Below are positions 18,358 through 28,024 of a DNA stretch of 64,000 nucleotides, piece by piece. Position 1 is the first letter of the stretch. The number at the start of each line of letters is the position of its first letter. The stretch is taken from NCBI RefSeq assembly GCF_038050375.1, contig NZ_CP150886.1:2025318-2089317 (forward strand). Reading direction: 5' to 3'. The notes under the pieces are model-generated. The model did no database searches. It was not told the origin of the DNA and was given only the letters and a program-made list of their open reading frames with translations. The stretch is from Okeanomitos corallinicola TIOX110 (GTDB taxonomy: Bacteria > Cyanobacteriota > Cyanobacteriia > Cyanobacteriales > Nostocaceae). The translations under genes and the position numbers were made by a program.

Positions 18358-18381
18358 AGAGACGTTACATGGAACGTCTCT
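18358..18381. repeat. Palindromic repeat AGAGACGTT.CATG.AACGTCTCT
   Basis: Imperfect copy (one mismatched pair) of the palindrome found complete at 37085-37114 and again at 38586-38615. All have the core CATGG flanked by GAGACGTT/AACGTCTC arms. The rest of the 18041-18447 gap shows no gene. Confidence 0.8.
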
Positions 18382-18447
18382 GTGGTGTAAGACATATAAA
18401 CCGAAAATATAGACAAAGGATTTTAGCTGATTTTATTTTGCTATCAG

Positions 18448-19734
18448 CTACTTATTTTCAGATATGGGTAATTCAATCATAAATTCTGAACCACCTTCAG
18501 AAGGTGCTTGAAAAGTTAAACTACCCTTATGAATATCTGTAATTATTTGATAACTGGTATATAAGCCTAAACCTGTACCTTGCTGTTGTGATTTTGTGCT
18601 AAAAAATAGCTCAAATATGCGGTCTTTATATTTTTTATCAATCCCAATACCATTATCTCTAATTGTAATTCTAATTTTATTGTCATCCGTAAGTTTGGTC
18701 TTAATCCAGATAGTTGGTTGAAAATAAATATCATCACTCACATTCAATTTTGCTACTAAGGCCTCAATGGCATTTTGTAAAATATTCATCACAGCTTGAT
18801 TGAAGAGATTAGCAAAACCTCTAGCTTCTGGGATATCTGCATAATCTTTAACAATTGTAATACTAATTGAGTCTTTTAAGTCAAATTGATAGCTTAATGT
18901 CATTAAAGTGCTATCTATACCTTCATGAATAAGAAAAGGTTTAACTCCTGACTGATCCAAACGGGAAAAAACATGAATAGCTTGAATAACCGAGCGAATT
19001 CTTTCTGCTCCTGTATACATGGAATCCAGAATTTTTGTAAAATCAGAATTAATAAAATCTAATTCAACATCATCTATGAAACTTTGAATTTCTGGAGTTG
19101 CATTAGGAAATGCTTGCCGATAAAGTTTGACTAACTTTACTAATTTATGACTATATTCAGAGGCAGGAGTAAGATTACATAAAATAAAGCTCAAGGGGTT
19201 ATTAATTTCATGAGAAATGCCGGCGGCAATTCTACCAGAGTTAATAAGCTTTTCTTGTTGAATTAATTCAGCTTGAGTTTCTTGTAATAACAAAAGAGTT
19301 TTTTGTAGTTGCTGATTACGAGATTCTAATTCTCTCTGTAAAGTTTGAATTTTTAACTGCGTCTGAATTCTCACTAAAACTTCTTCTAGTTGAAATGGTT
19401 TAGTAATATAATCAATACCTCCTACTTGAAAAGCCTTGACTTTATCAGTTACCTCACTACCTGCACTTAAAAAAATTATGGGAATTGAGCTTGTTATCGG
19501 ATTACTTTTTAAAGATTCACAGACTTCATAACCACCCATTCCTGGCATATTAATATCCAGGAGTATTAAGTCAGGTTGAATTGTATTGATCGCTGTTAGG
19601 GCGGATTTACCGTTAATTGCTTTGCGGACTTGGTAATTATGCTTAGATAAGAAATCAGATAAAAAGCGGATATTTTCTAGCTTATCATCAACGATAAGAA
19701 TATCAGATGAAATAGTTTTATCCTGAATAGTCAT
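18448..19734 (-). CDS. Response regulator-histidine kinase (REC-HisKA-HATPase)
   Basis: 428 residues, no membrane segment. The N-terminal REC domain (~13-130) has IVDDK, LLDINMPGMGGYE (acceptor Asp) and YITKPFQ. A coiled coil (~130-165) leads to HisKA with H-box AAGISHEINNPLSFILCN (~171-188). HATPase (~270-425) has NILQNAIEAL, RDNGIGID and GTGLGLYTS, all intact. This inverted order (receiver first) suits a mid-relay protein that receives a phosphate and then acts as a kinase. It is the last of three minus-strand signalling genes (25298 to 18448) and its REC is clearly similar to the REC of the GGDEF-EAL gene upstream. Confidence 0.88.
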   Translation of the reverse strand: MTIQDKTISSDILIVDDKLENIRFLSDFLSKHNYQVRKAINGKSALTAINTIQPDLILLDINMPGMGGYEVCESLKSNPITSSIPIIFLSAGSEVTDKVKAFQVGGIDYITKPFQLEEVLVRIQTQLKIQTLQRELESRNQQLQKTLLLLQETQAELIQQEKLINSGRIAAGISHEINNPLSFILCNLTPASEYSHKLVKLVKLYRQAFPNATPEIQSFIDDVELDFINSDFTKILDSMYTGAERIRSVIQAIHVFSRLDQSGVKPFLIHEGIDSTLMTLSYQFDLKDSISITIVKDYADIPEARGFANLFNQAVMNILQNAIEALVAKLNVSDDIYFQPTIWIKTKLTDDNKIRITIRDNGIGIDKKYKDRIFELFFSTKSQQQGTGLGLYTSYQIITDIHKGSLTFQAPSEGGSEFMIELPISENK

Positions 19735-20156
19735 TTGTCAGTGTTTGCTTATTATGAATTGAATACGATTAGTTTTGAGAAAAACACAAGTTTTTATTAC
19801 CTACTATTATAGGGCTTTTAGTTCTAATTTGCGAATAAATGATCAAGCATTTAAGGCGATTTGACTATATTTCTAGCATCTCTGATTTAATGAATATTTT
19901 TTTTATTAGCTTGCCTCTGAATCCTAGTTATTACCATTGCACTAAGCAGATATTTTCAAATCTTACGGCCATAAATATTGATGTAATTTTACTCTGCAAT
20001 ACATAGCATTTAGCATTTAGGAGATGATAACAGGCTAAAATTTAGTAAATTTTTTGGCTCTCAGATGACTTGACTAACTACCGGCTGGGTTACATTTGGG
20101 GTAGTATGATATTAGACCACTACTACCCGATTCATAGATATCTGTCAGGTTAACTG
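19735..20156. other. Intergenic region, 422 bases
   Basis: AT-rich spacer between two minus-strand signalling genes. No gene, RNA or strong inverted repeat is seen. Its length suggests that the REC-kinase at 18448 has its own promoter. Confidence 0.4.
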
Positions 20157-21974
20157 CTACTTTTTCTGAAAACCATTCATAATAACATCAGCTATCTTTT
20201 CAGCATCTAGAGGCTGGGAGAAAAGAAAACCTTGCCCAAAGGGACAATTTAACAATTTTAATTGTTCCCATTGTTCATTGGTTTCGATACCTTCAGCAAT
20301 GATATTCATCCCCATATTTTTAGCAATTTGAATCATAGCTTGTACCATACTCAAACTTGCGGGAGTATCTTGTAAACGCTCGATGAAGGAGCGGTCTATT
20401 TTCAGATTATCCACAGGGAAAGAATGTAAATAGCTGAGTGATGAATACCCAGTACCAAAGTCATCAATACTTAATTGAATATTTCTTTGCCGAATATTAT
20501 CAATTACCATAGCAGCGGATGAGGTGTTATCCATAATCGCGGTTTCGGTGATTTCTAACCGTAGGCATTGGGGGGAAATCTGAGTTTCTGCTAAAATATC
20601 GTCTATTTGCTGCACAAATTGAGGTCGAGAAAACTGATAAGCAGATACATTAACACTAATGTAAAAATACGGATCAACTATTTTTTGTTCTTGCCAGGAA
20701 CGAAGTTGAGAACAGGCTTGTTTGAGTATCCATTCTCCCATTTGGATAATCAATCCTGTTTCTTCGGCAATAGGAATAAATTCAGCAGGAGGAATCAAAC
20801 CCAGGGTAGGATGATACCAACGGATCAAGGCTTCAGTACCAACTATTTTACCTGTGTTTAACTCAATAATAGGTTGATAATGAAGGGTAAATCCTGAAAA
20901 TTGCATCCCTTTACGTAATTCTGTTTCCATCTGTAATCGCTGACAGGCTTCCTCGTACATTGCCTGAGCAAAGATTTGATATTGATTCTTACCTAAAGAT
21001 TTAGCTTTATACATGGCTATATCTGCATGACGTAGCAACGCTTCAGGATCACGATAATGGGAACATTCTGTAACCACACCGATACTAAAGGAGAGAAAAA
21101 CCTCTCTTTCTCTGAGGGTAAAAGAATCTGTAAATCGTTGAAAAATATTTTCGACTATTTCTTTTACCTGTGACTGCTCAGTAATTTGAGTCAGTAAGAT
21201 CACAAACTCATCCCCACCTAATCTTGCTAGTAAATCTTGTGTATTTAAGATAGATTTTAATCGTTGAGCTACAGCAATCAATAACTCATCTCCGGCTAAA
21301 TGTCCGAGGGAGTCGTTGATAATTTTAAAGCGATCGCAATCAAGATATAAAACAGCAAATTGATCATGAGGATTTGCTATTTGTTTTTCTATGGATTGCC
21401 AAAGTTCTTTCATTAATAAAGCTCGGTTTGGCAGTTTAGTTAAGGAGTCTTGAAAGGCCATCGTCAATAGTTGGTTATTAGCTATTTCTAGTTCTTGGGT
21501 TCTTTCTTTTACTCTTTCTTCTAGTCTGGTATTGAGGTCAGAAATAGTTTTATGGGCTTTGATAATAGTTAGTTGATGTTGAACTCTGGCTAATACTTCT
21601 TCTATATGAAATGGCTTAGTGATATAGTCTGCACCACCTGCTTGAAAGCCTTGTAATTTATCACTCACTTCATCGGCAGCACTGAGAAAAATGATGGGAA
21701 TTTTGTTGGTTTTTGGATTTGATTTCAATTGTTGGCAAACTTCATAGCCAGTCATTTCTGGCATTCTAATATCTAACAAAATTAAACTGGGTTGGTCGGT
21801 TTTAACTGCCATTAAGGCCATTTTACCGCTAATAGCTTTACGGGTTTGATATCCCTGCTTTTCTAAAATACTAGATAGGAGACGAATATTTTCTAAGACA
21901 TCATCAACTATTAAAATATTTTTTGGGAAAGTAGATGATGATAAATTCTGTTCTGCCGAGACTATATTATTCAT
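20157..21974 (-). CDS. Response regulator with GGDEF and EAL domains
   Basis: 605 residues from the ATG at 21974 (MNNIVSAEQNLSS); a TTG 33 bases upstream is the alternative. REC domain ~20-135 (IVDDV, LLDIRMPEMTGYE, YITKPFH). GGDEF domain ~175-335 with intact GGDEF in ARLGGDEFVILL; the inhibitory I-site RxxD reads NTQD, so product inhibition is likely lost. EAL domain ~345-600 with GTEALIRW and DDFGTGYSSLSYL plus LKIDRSFI, all metal- and substrate-binding positions present. It probably makes and/or breaks c-di-GMP under phosphorylation control. It lies between the ethylene/GAF kinase and the REC-kinase on the same strand. Confidence 0.88.
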   Translation of the reverse strand: MNNIVSAEQNLSSSTFPKNILIVDDVLENIRLLSSILEKQGYQTRKAISGKMALMAVKTDQPSLILLDIRMPEMTGYEVCQQLKSNPKTNKIPIIFLSAADEVSDKLQGFQAGGADYITKPFHIEEVLARVQHQLTIIKAHKTISDLNTRLEERVKERTQELEIANNQLLTMAFQDSLTKLPNRALLMKELWQSIEKQIANPHDQFAVLYLDCDRFKIINDSLGHLAGDELLIAVAQRLKSILNTQDLLARLGGDEFVILLTQITEQSQVKEIVENIFQRFTDSFTLREREVFLSFSIGVVTECSHYRDPEALLRHADIAMYKAKSLGKNQYQIFAQAMYEEACQRLQMETELRKGMQFSGFTLHYQPIIELNTGKIVGTEALIRWYHPTLGLIPPAEFIPIAEETGLIIQMGEWILKQACSQLRSWQEQKIVDPYFYISVNVSAYQFSRPQFVQQIDDILAETQISPQCLRLEITETAIMDNTSSAAMVIDNIRQRNIQLSIDDFGTGYSSLSYLHSFPVDNLKIDRSFIERLQDTPASLSMVQAMIQIAKNMGMNIIAEGIETNEQWEQLKLLNCPFGQGFLFSQPLDAEKIADVIMNGFQKK

Positions 21975-22163
21975 AGATGAGCCTAAATTTTTAGAACTTG
22001 TAGTCAATAGGAAACATGAGTTATTAAATATTGCCTGGGGAGTTCAATAATCAGCAATAACCTTGAGGACTGGAACACAAAAAATCATAACAAACATTAG
22101 CAAAACATTTGCATACAATTAATATTTGTAAATCTTTGCTGTGATTAGTTGATAGCTGAATGT

Positions 22164-25100
22164 TTACTTATTACTTACTTGAGTGAGTATCATTAATTGG
22201 TCAAACTGATAGTGTTCAATTAATTTTGTTAATGCTGCAATTAGGGATGTTTGAGCGGTGGGAATTTCTGCAACTAATTCTATACATCTATCATCATTAC
22301 CTTGAGCAGCGGCAAAATTTAATTCATTAATCCATTCACTAGGCATAATTCCTAAAACAGTGCTGTCAAGTATAAATTCTGGTTGCTCGGTTGTGGTTTG
22401 AATATTCTCATTTTCTAGATGTTTTTGATAGAGGAATTGAATCTGCAAGTGTTCAGAAAGGGTTGATAAAATTTCTTCTCGACGGAATGGTTTACTCACA
22501 AAGTCATCACAACCTGCCATTAATGTATGTTGTCGCTGTTCAGCAAAGGCACTGGCAGTCAGAGCAATAATTTTTGTTTTTTCGGGTTTTATTCCCACTG
22601 TTAATTCTTGCTCTTGGAAACGAATTTGTTGAGTAGCTGCATAGCCGTCAAGAATAGGCATTTGCATATCCATAAAGATTAAATCTGGTTTGTATTCCTG
22701 CCAGACAGCGATTGCCACTTGTCCGTTTTCGGCTTCATGTACTTCTAAACCTAAATTCTTTAAAATTTGTCTCAGTAGTAGTCGGTTAGTAGCATTATCT
22801 TCAACTATTAAAATGCGATAGTGTTGCTCTGGAGCAATACCCACCACATCATCAAAGTTTAATAATTTATCATCGGTTTTTTCTTGGGCTATACTGGTTT
22901 GGATATTAAAGCTAAAACAACTACCTTTATCTACTTGACTGCTGACAGTAATTTCCCCCCCCATTAATTCTACAAATTTCTGACTAATTCTTAAACCTAA
23001 ACCTGTTCCTTCTTTAGATATTTGTCCGGCTTTTGCTTGCTGAAATGGTTGGAATAATTGACCAATTTCTGCTGATTCAATACCTAATCCTGTATCTTCT
23101 ACTTCAAATTTGAGATTGATCATTGATGAAGAATTGGATTCTCCTGTTTGATGATCATTTATTTGTTTAGCTCGTAGAATAATACTTCCTTTTGCTGTAA
23201 ACTTAATTGCATTACCCAGCAAATTTATTAATACCTGGCGCAGTTTATTTTCATCAGATTTAATATATTGTGGTAAATTCACATCATAGTCAAAGTTTAG
23301 TTTTAAACCTTTAGCTTTGGCTTTGAGTTGCAGCATGGCGGCTAAGGAAAAAAGTAGTTTATGTAAGTCGAATTCTGTTTCACATAGTGTTGTTCTTCCT
23401 GCTTCAATTTTAGACATTTCTAACACATCATTAATGAGGGAGAGCAGATGCTCACCGCTGTTATTAATAATTTCAATATATCTGCGATGGTCAGAACTAA
23501 AGGATTGATCTTGCTGCATTAATTGAGTAAAGCCAAGAATAGCATTCAGTGGAGTTCTTAGTTCATGGCTCATGTTAGCTAAGAATTCACTTTTGGCGCG
23601 GTTAGCTGCGTCTGCTTCGTCTTTGGCTATTTGTAATTCTTCTGCTTGTTTCTGGACTTGGGCAAATAGTTCTGCTTGTTGTACAGCTACTCCTAATTGA
23701 TTACCTATTTGGGTGACAATTCCTATTTCTGCATTTTGCCACTGTCGGGGTTGGTCATTTTGATAAACTGCCAATAAACCCCACAGTTGATGTTTACAGA
23801 AAATGGGAGTAATGATATAAGCTCTAGCTTGTAACTCTTCGAGTAGATTCAAATAGCAATCGTTAAACCCAGCGGTGTATATGTCGGTAACACAGCAATA
23901 GCTATTTTTTTTATTCAATGAACCACCTTGGTTTTCCTTTAAATAGGTATCACGACTGATTACTTCTGCTGTACTCAGTTTAGTGGTTATACAGTTCTGA
24001 TCATCCACAGCTACCTGGGTAAGTTGGGGATCATCTGCCCTGCCTGGGAGCATCATATTCCAATCTTCAGTCACAGACTCCGAGACTAATTTGCCACTCC
24101 AGTCTGGGTTAAAACGGTAAATGAGGACGCGATCGCAAGCTAAAGTATGGCGTAATTCATGGGTTGTCACCGTAAAAATAGATTCCAAGTCCAAGGTTTG
24201 GCGCATTCGTAAAATTATGCCGTTGATGGCTTTTTCCCTTTCTGCCATCACTCTTAAAGTTGTTTCTACGGCCACACGTTCACTAATTTCATTTTCTAGG
24301 GCATTATTGGCAGCAACTAAAGCTACTGTGCGCTCCTTGATTCTGGTTTCTAAACTATTATAAGCTTGTCGTTTTTCTTCCTCTGCCCACTTACGTTGTA
24401 ATTCAGCGGCAGCACGGGCAGCAAAGATACTGAGAATGGCTTGGGTTCGCTCATTGGTAATTACAGGTTTAACATCAATAATACAAAGATTGCCAATTAT
24501 TTGCTGATTTACATCCAGTAGTGGTATACCTACATAGCCTTGAGCATCAATTTCTTTTAGCAATGGGGCATTGGGAAACGATTCTTGAAGATTATTTGCA
24601 TAGGAACATATCATTTTTTTTTCCAAGACTACTTGGCAAGGAGTTCCCGTTAATTCATATTCAATATTTTCTACTAAATCGGTAGTATTCCATAAAGCAA
24701 TTGTACGTAATTTTTGCTGGGAATTATCGGCAAATTCAGATACTAGCACGTAGCTGGTATTTAAGGCTTCCGCGAGGTTTCGTGCTAGAGCTTTAAAAAA
24801 CTCTTCGCCAGTAACAGTGGCAGTTCCTATCACAATGCTTTGTAAGGTTTCCTCCGCTCGTTTTCGCTCTGCTATTTGCTGTTGTAGTTCTTGGTTAATT
24901 TTTTCTAGCTGTTCTGGAGTTCTCAAGGCTAAAAATTTCGGTAGTAATTCCACTAATTGTAAAGCAGTATAACAAGAAACTAAAGCTGTAAGAGCGCGTT
25001 CAATCCCAGATATCCAATAGTTAGGATGCCACAATGTCCAAATATCTAAAAGATGCCCCACACCACAAAGAATTATAAATGCACCAAATAAGATAAAAAC

Positions 25101-25298
25101 GTTAGAGAAAGGAATATCTTCGCGCTTTTTGACAAAGTAGATTAACATTGCCGGAATCGAAAAATAGGCGATCGCAATTAATAAATCACTAACTAAATGT
25201 AGTCCCACTAAGGGAGTTTGCCACAGATAACAATGTCCATGTGGTATGTAATAGTTAGATGCTAATGTATTTGTTACTAAAAGTATAGTTCCTGCCAT
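22164..25298 (-). CDS. Ethylene-binding-domain hybrid histidine kinase with two GAF domains (UirS/Etr1-like)
   Basis: 1044 residues. The N-terminal three-helix membrane domain (~22-115) carries every ligand-site residue of plant ETR1 at identical spacing: Asp38, Tyr45, Pro49, Ile75, Cys78 and His82 correspond to ETR1 D25, Y32, P36, I62, C65 and H69. A GAF domain (~155-300) follows, then a phytochrome-like GAF (~365-540) with a Cys at the canonical bilin position ([14 protein letters not shown], Cys481), where Tyr replaces the usual His. HisKA has SHELRTPLN (His578). HATPase motifs ([23 protein letters not shown]) and a C-terminal REC (~850-975, LIFMDMQMP) are intact. A ~65-residue Hpt-like or unknown tail ends the protein. 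Confidence 0.88.
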   Translation of the reverse strand: MAGTILLVTNTLASNYYIPHGHCYLWQTPLVGLHLVSDLLIAIAYFSIPAMLIYFVKKREDIPFSNVFILFGAFIILCGVGHLLDIWTLWHPNYWISGIERALTALVSCYTALQLVELLPKFLALRTPEQLEKINQELQQQIAERKRAEETLQSIVIGTATVTGEEFFKALARNLAEALNTSYVLVSEFADNSQQKLRTIALWNTTDLVENIEYELTGTPCQVVLEKKMICSYANNLQESFPNAPLLKEIDAQGYVGIPLLDVNQQIIGNLCIIDVKPVITNERTQAILSIFAARAAAELQRKWAEEEKRQAYNSLETRIKERTVALVAANNALENEISERVAVETTLRVMAEREKAINGIILRMRQTLDLESIFTVTTHELRHTLACDRVLIYRFNPDWSGKLVSESVTEDWNMMLPGRADDPQLTQVAVDDQNCITTKLSTAEVISRDTYLKENQGGSLNKKNSYCCVTDIYTAGFNDCYLNLLEELQARAYIITPIFCKHQLWGLLAVYQNDQPRQWQNAEIGIVTQIGNQLGVAVQQAELFAQVQKQAEELQIAKDEADAANRAKSEFLANMSHELRTPLNAILGFTQLMQQDQSFSSDHRRYIEIINNSGEHLLSLINDVLEMSKIEAGRTTLCETEFDLHKLLFSLAAMLQLKAKAKGLKLNFDYDVNLPQYIKSDENKLRQVLINLLGNAIKFTAKGSIILRAKQINDHQTGESNSSSMINLKFEVEDTGLGIESAEIGQLFQPFQQAKAGQISKEGTGLGLRISQKFVELMGGEITVSSQVDKGSCFSFNIQTSIAQEKTDDKLLNFDDVVGIAPEQHYRILIVEDNATNRLLLRQILKNLGLEVHEAENGQVAIAVWQEYKPDLIFMDMQMPILDGYAATQQIRFQEQELTVGIKPEKTKIIALTASAFAEQRQHTLMAGCDDFVSKPFRREEILSTLSEHLQIQFLYQKHLENENIQTTTEQPEFILDSTVLGIMPSEWINELNFAAAQGNDDRCIELVAEIPTAQTSLIAALTKLIEHYQFDQLMILTQVSNK

Positions 25299-25969
25299 TG
25301 TTCCCTCTTGTAAACTTTAATTTAAGCACTTATCTTTATTAAAGGTATTTGAGAATATCAACTCTAATATTACTTACTGCAAATTTTCATATTTTTAACG
25401 TGGTATCAGGAAAGTCAAAATAGTTAAAATAGCCAAAATTGCTCTTTTTTTTCTTTTTAACTTGCACATTAGCAAACCATAGAGGTTGATATGAGCAAAT
25501 TTACTGACCTGACTAGCAACACCCTGTAAATATAACTAAATAAAATTGTGGCATAATCGGCCAGCAAATGCTATTGACGATAGAAATTTAAGTCAGTAAC
25601 TTAACAATCTCAAAGTGAGATTATCACTGAACTATCCGCAGGTGATAAAGAAGTATTGGAATTAATCCCAAAATTACTCGATGCGATACCTTCGGTAAGC
25701 TTCGCTAACCCATTACCTATGGAGAAAGACAAAGGGAGCCAAACTGGGTAAATCAGTCCGAATAGTACGCAGACTGGTTTTTGCAACGCGGCTTTCAGGC
25801 TCTATCCCTTATGAAACAAGCTGTTTAGCCACCTTGTCACCTGTTAAGCAAAAATTCTCTAAAACCGGATAAATGCCTGAAAGTCCTGAAAATGCGTAGC
25901 TTGGTCACTTGTGATGCTATTGTTGGACAATAATTCTTTAAAAGTGACAATAATAATTTGATGTACAAA
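25299..25969. other. Intergenic region, 671 bases, with gene relics
   Basis: No intact gene. Around 25613-25685 the plus strand reads SEIITELSAGDKEVLELIPKL in one frame, a plausible helical protein fragment. It is followed by a cyanobacterial repeat-like stretch (GATACCTTCGGTAAGCTTCGCTAAC, 25684-25708) and then by several short frames up to about 25830. This looks like a decayed coding region invaded by a short repeat. The origin of the fragment is not recognised. Confidence 0.35.
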
Positions 25970-26042
25970 TGGAGAATAGGAGACTCGAACCCCTGACCTC
26001 TGCGGTGCGATCGCAGCACTCTACCAACTGAGCTAATTCCCC
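25970..26042 (-). tRNA. tRNA-Ala (anticodon CGC)
   Basis: 73 bases including discriminator A; CCA is not encoded. Acceptor stem GGGGAAT/ATTCTCC (one G-T), D arm GCTC-AGTTGGTA-GAGT, anticodon stem CTGCG/CGCAG with loop ATCGCAC (U33, anticodon CGC, A37), variable loop AGGTC, T arm AGGGG-TTCGAGT-CTCCT. All arms pair. It decodes GCG. The anticodon stem-loop contains the HIP1 octamer GCGATCGC. Confidence 0.95.
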
Positions 26043-26076
26043 TTGCGGATGCTGAAGTCAAAATAGCAATTACATC

Positions 26077-26805
26077 TTAACACTCAGAATCTACAATTTT
26101 CACATCTTGTTGCGAAAAAATCTCCCGCACCCGTTCTAATTCTAAATCAGTTAAATAGTCAACCGTCCAGTTCGCTTGGCGTTGTAGCATATGAAAGGGG
26201 TAGGTGTTAGCAACTCCTAAAACTTGCATCTGAGCGCGTTTTGCTGCTTGAATCCCATCAGGAGTATCTTCAATAGCTAAACATTCCTGACTTTGCAGAT
26301 TTAAATCTGGATATGCTTGATTTAATTTTTCTACAGCCAACAAATAACCCTCTGGTTGGGGTTTACAGGTTCTAATATCATCACCAGCAACGATGACATG
26401 AAAAACATCATTCAGTTTAGCTCGTTGTAGAACAGTGTCTATTTCTTGATGTAGCGCGCAACTAACTAAACCTAGTTTAAGATTTTGCGATCGCATCTGA
26501 AAAATTAAATCTTCGATTCCCGAATACAAAGGTAACTTTTCTAGCTTTTCTAGTTCCTGCACATAAGCTTTAGCCTTACGGTTAAGCAACTGAACTAAAT
26601 ACTCTTCTGTTACCAACCTACCACGATGTTTGAGCAAGTCTTGAAAATAAGCGCGATCGCTCCTACCCAGACAAGTTTGACGTTCAAGGGGCTTTTGTGG
26701 TTGCAAATTTTCCTGTAACAGAATCTCATCTATCAATTTTAAGTGAATTGGTTCATCTTTAATAATGACACCATTGAAATCTAATAATACCGCTTTTAAA
26801 CTCAT
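26077..26805 (-). CDS. HAD family hydrolase (phosphatase/phosphomutase-like) with DxN motif I
   Basis: 242 residues from the ATG at 26805 (MSLKAVLLDFNGVI); an upstream in-frame alternative adds 11 unlikely residues. HAD subfamily I architecture with helical cap. Motif I reads DFNGV: the nucleophile Asp is present, but the second Asp (general acid/base of phosphatases and beta-phosphoglucomutase) is Asn. Motif II is near LGLVSCAL, motif III Lys is in CKPQPEGYLLA and motif IV is AIEDTPDGIQAA. I recall this DFNG form as typical of a cyanobacterial/plant subgroup, but the substrate is unknown to me. The gene lies 35 bases from tRNA-Ala. Confidence 0.8.
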   Translation of the reverse strand: MSLKAVLLDFNGVIIKDEPIHLKLIDEILLQENLQPQKPLERQTCLGRSDRAYFQDLLKHRGRLVTEEYLVQLLNRKAKAYVQELEKLEKLPLYSGIEDLIFQMRSQNLKLGLVSCALHQEIDTVLQRAKLNDVFHVIVAGDDIRTCKPQPEGYLLAVEKLNQAYPDLNLQSQECLAIEDTPDGIQAAKRAQMQVLGVANTYPFHMLQRQANWTVDYLTDLELERVREIFSQQDVKIVDSEC

Positions 26806-26920
26806 GCCACTATACAAAAAACTGAATAATGTTGGCAAAGCCCTAATTATATTACCACAGCATCACTACCAACCCCGACCCCAGTAAAAGTTAATAAACT
26901 GGGTTTTTGATTTTGCCCTA

Positions 26921-26950
26921 TTGACAGGTAAATATATTATGTAGTATATT
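26921..26950 (+). promoter_or_regulatory. Putative sigma-70-type promoter of rtcB
   Basis: TTGACA (26921-26926), an 18-base spacer and TATATT (26945-26950). It sits about 95 bases upstream of the rtcB ATG and is the best -35/-10 pair in this gap. Confidence 0.5.
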
Positions 26951-27048
26951 TGTAATATAAAAGTCGTAAAATCTCAAATTATGAATTACCATGCAGACAA
27001 AAAACTAAATCTTTGGAAAAATTAATCTTTTACTTTTGACTTAATTTT

Positions 27049-27510
27049 ATGCCTTACGAACAACTAGGAATTAACACACCATCACCTGTATTATCTTGGG
27101 CAAATCATCCCTTAGCCTCCGATGAAACCAAAATGGCAAAAAATGTTGCCTCCTTGCCATTTGTATTTAAACACGTGGCTTTAATGCCCGATGTTCACTT
27201 AGGAAAAGGAGCATTAGTCGGTTCAGTAATTGCCACCAAAGAAGCAATTATGCCCGCTGCTGTCGGGGTAGATATTGGTTGCGGTATGAGTGCCATAAAA
27301 ACGCCATTTACAGGTGAACAATTAGCAGGAAAACTCAAGAAAATTCGCCAAGATATTGAAGCAGCAATTCCCACCGGATTTAATGCTAATGATAAAGTTG
27401 AAAAATCAGTCACAAATTGGCAACGCTGGAGTAATTTCCAAGACTTACATCGTGGGGTGCAAGACTTAGAAAGTAAAGCCATGAAACAAATGGGTTCTCT
27501 GGGTGGGGGT
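27049..27510 (+). CDS. rtcB: RtcB RNA ligase, exon 1 (gene interrupted by group I intron)
   Basis: Codes the first 154 residues of RtcB, the GTP- and Mn-dependent ligase that joins 2',3'-cyclic phosphate or 3'-phosphate RNA ends to 5'-OH ends. Diagnostic segments are VALMPDVHLGKGALVGSV (about residues 43-60, metal-binding Asp and His) and AVGVDIGCGMSAI (about 73-85, Cys ligand). The exon ends in QMGSLGGG. In RtcB proteins this is followed by NHF(I)E, which is found exactly at 28025. Joined to exon 2 it gives an uninterrupted 393-residue protein, normal for the short RtcB branch. Without splicing, translation would read ten intron codons and stop at 27538. Confidence 0.92.
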
Positions 27511-28024
27511 GAAAAATTGCCCCATCTTACAGTAATGTAGGATTAAAAACTCGTCCAAATCGGTGAAAGCTGAGATGCTAATACCGAGGGAAGCGGTAAA
27601 ACGCCCCGTAGAGAGTAGAGGGACTTGGGCATCCTGATATATTAGTCAATTTATGAGGATGAAGGTGTACTCCGAACTATACCGAACAAGAAGGTATAGA
27701 ATCAAGCAGAAATGACTTGATCAATTGCCACTTTCATTGATGATATTGTGGAATTATGGAAACCACTAATATCACACTCAATCACTCTGATTATGCCTAC
27801 CTATTCGGCTTCATTCAAACTGATGGTAATTTATACAATAACACTCGTGATCGAGGTCGTTTAAGTATAGAAATTCATAAGCAAGATGAAGATATATTGT
27901 GGGCTTTCCAGAATCTGATACCGTTTAATTCTTCTATTATGGAAGTATTAAGTAGAAGTCGAAACAGTATTCAACTTAGACTGTGGAGACTGAATAAGCT
28001 TAACAGGCAATTAGTAACAAATTG
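27511..28024 (+). mobile_element. Group I intron in rtcB (514 bases)
   Basis: Boundaries were set by protein continuity and by group I rules. The last exon-1 base is U. The last intron base is G (omega-G). Exon-1 bases GGGGT (27506-27510) pair with the internal guide GCCCC (27519-27523), placing a U.G wobble at the splice site (P1). Exon-2 AAT (28025-28027) can pair with ATT at 27516-27518 (P10). A complete P3-P9 core follows (see next entry), and a short LAGLIDADG ORF lies in the 3' part. It interrupts the most conserved metal-binding motif of RtcB. Self-splicing itself is inferred. Confidence 0.88.
27519..27699 (+). ncRNA. Group I ribozyme core
   Basis: Helices occur in canonical order: P3 GTCCAA (27553-27558)/TTGGGC (27625-27630); P4 TCGGT (27560-27564)/ACCGA (27583-27587); P5 AGC (27568-27570)/GCT (27577-27579); P6 GCG (27593-27595)/CGC (27602-27604); P7 GAGTA (27613-27617)/TACTC (27668-27672); P8 ATCCT (27631-27635)/AGGAT (27656-27660); P9 CTATACC (27677-27683)/GGTATAG (27693-27699). 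P7 supplies the expected guanosine-binding site. Drawn by eye; the subgroup was not determined. Confidence 0.8.

Noticed and set aside
25837-26061. 74-codon frame across the tRNA gene on the minus strand
   Set aside because: It lies across tRNA-Ala and has no protein-like composition; the tRNA fold is complete.
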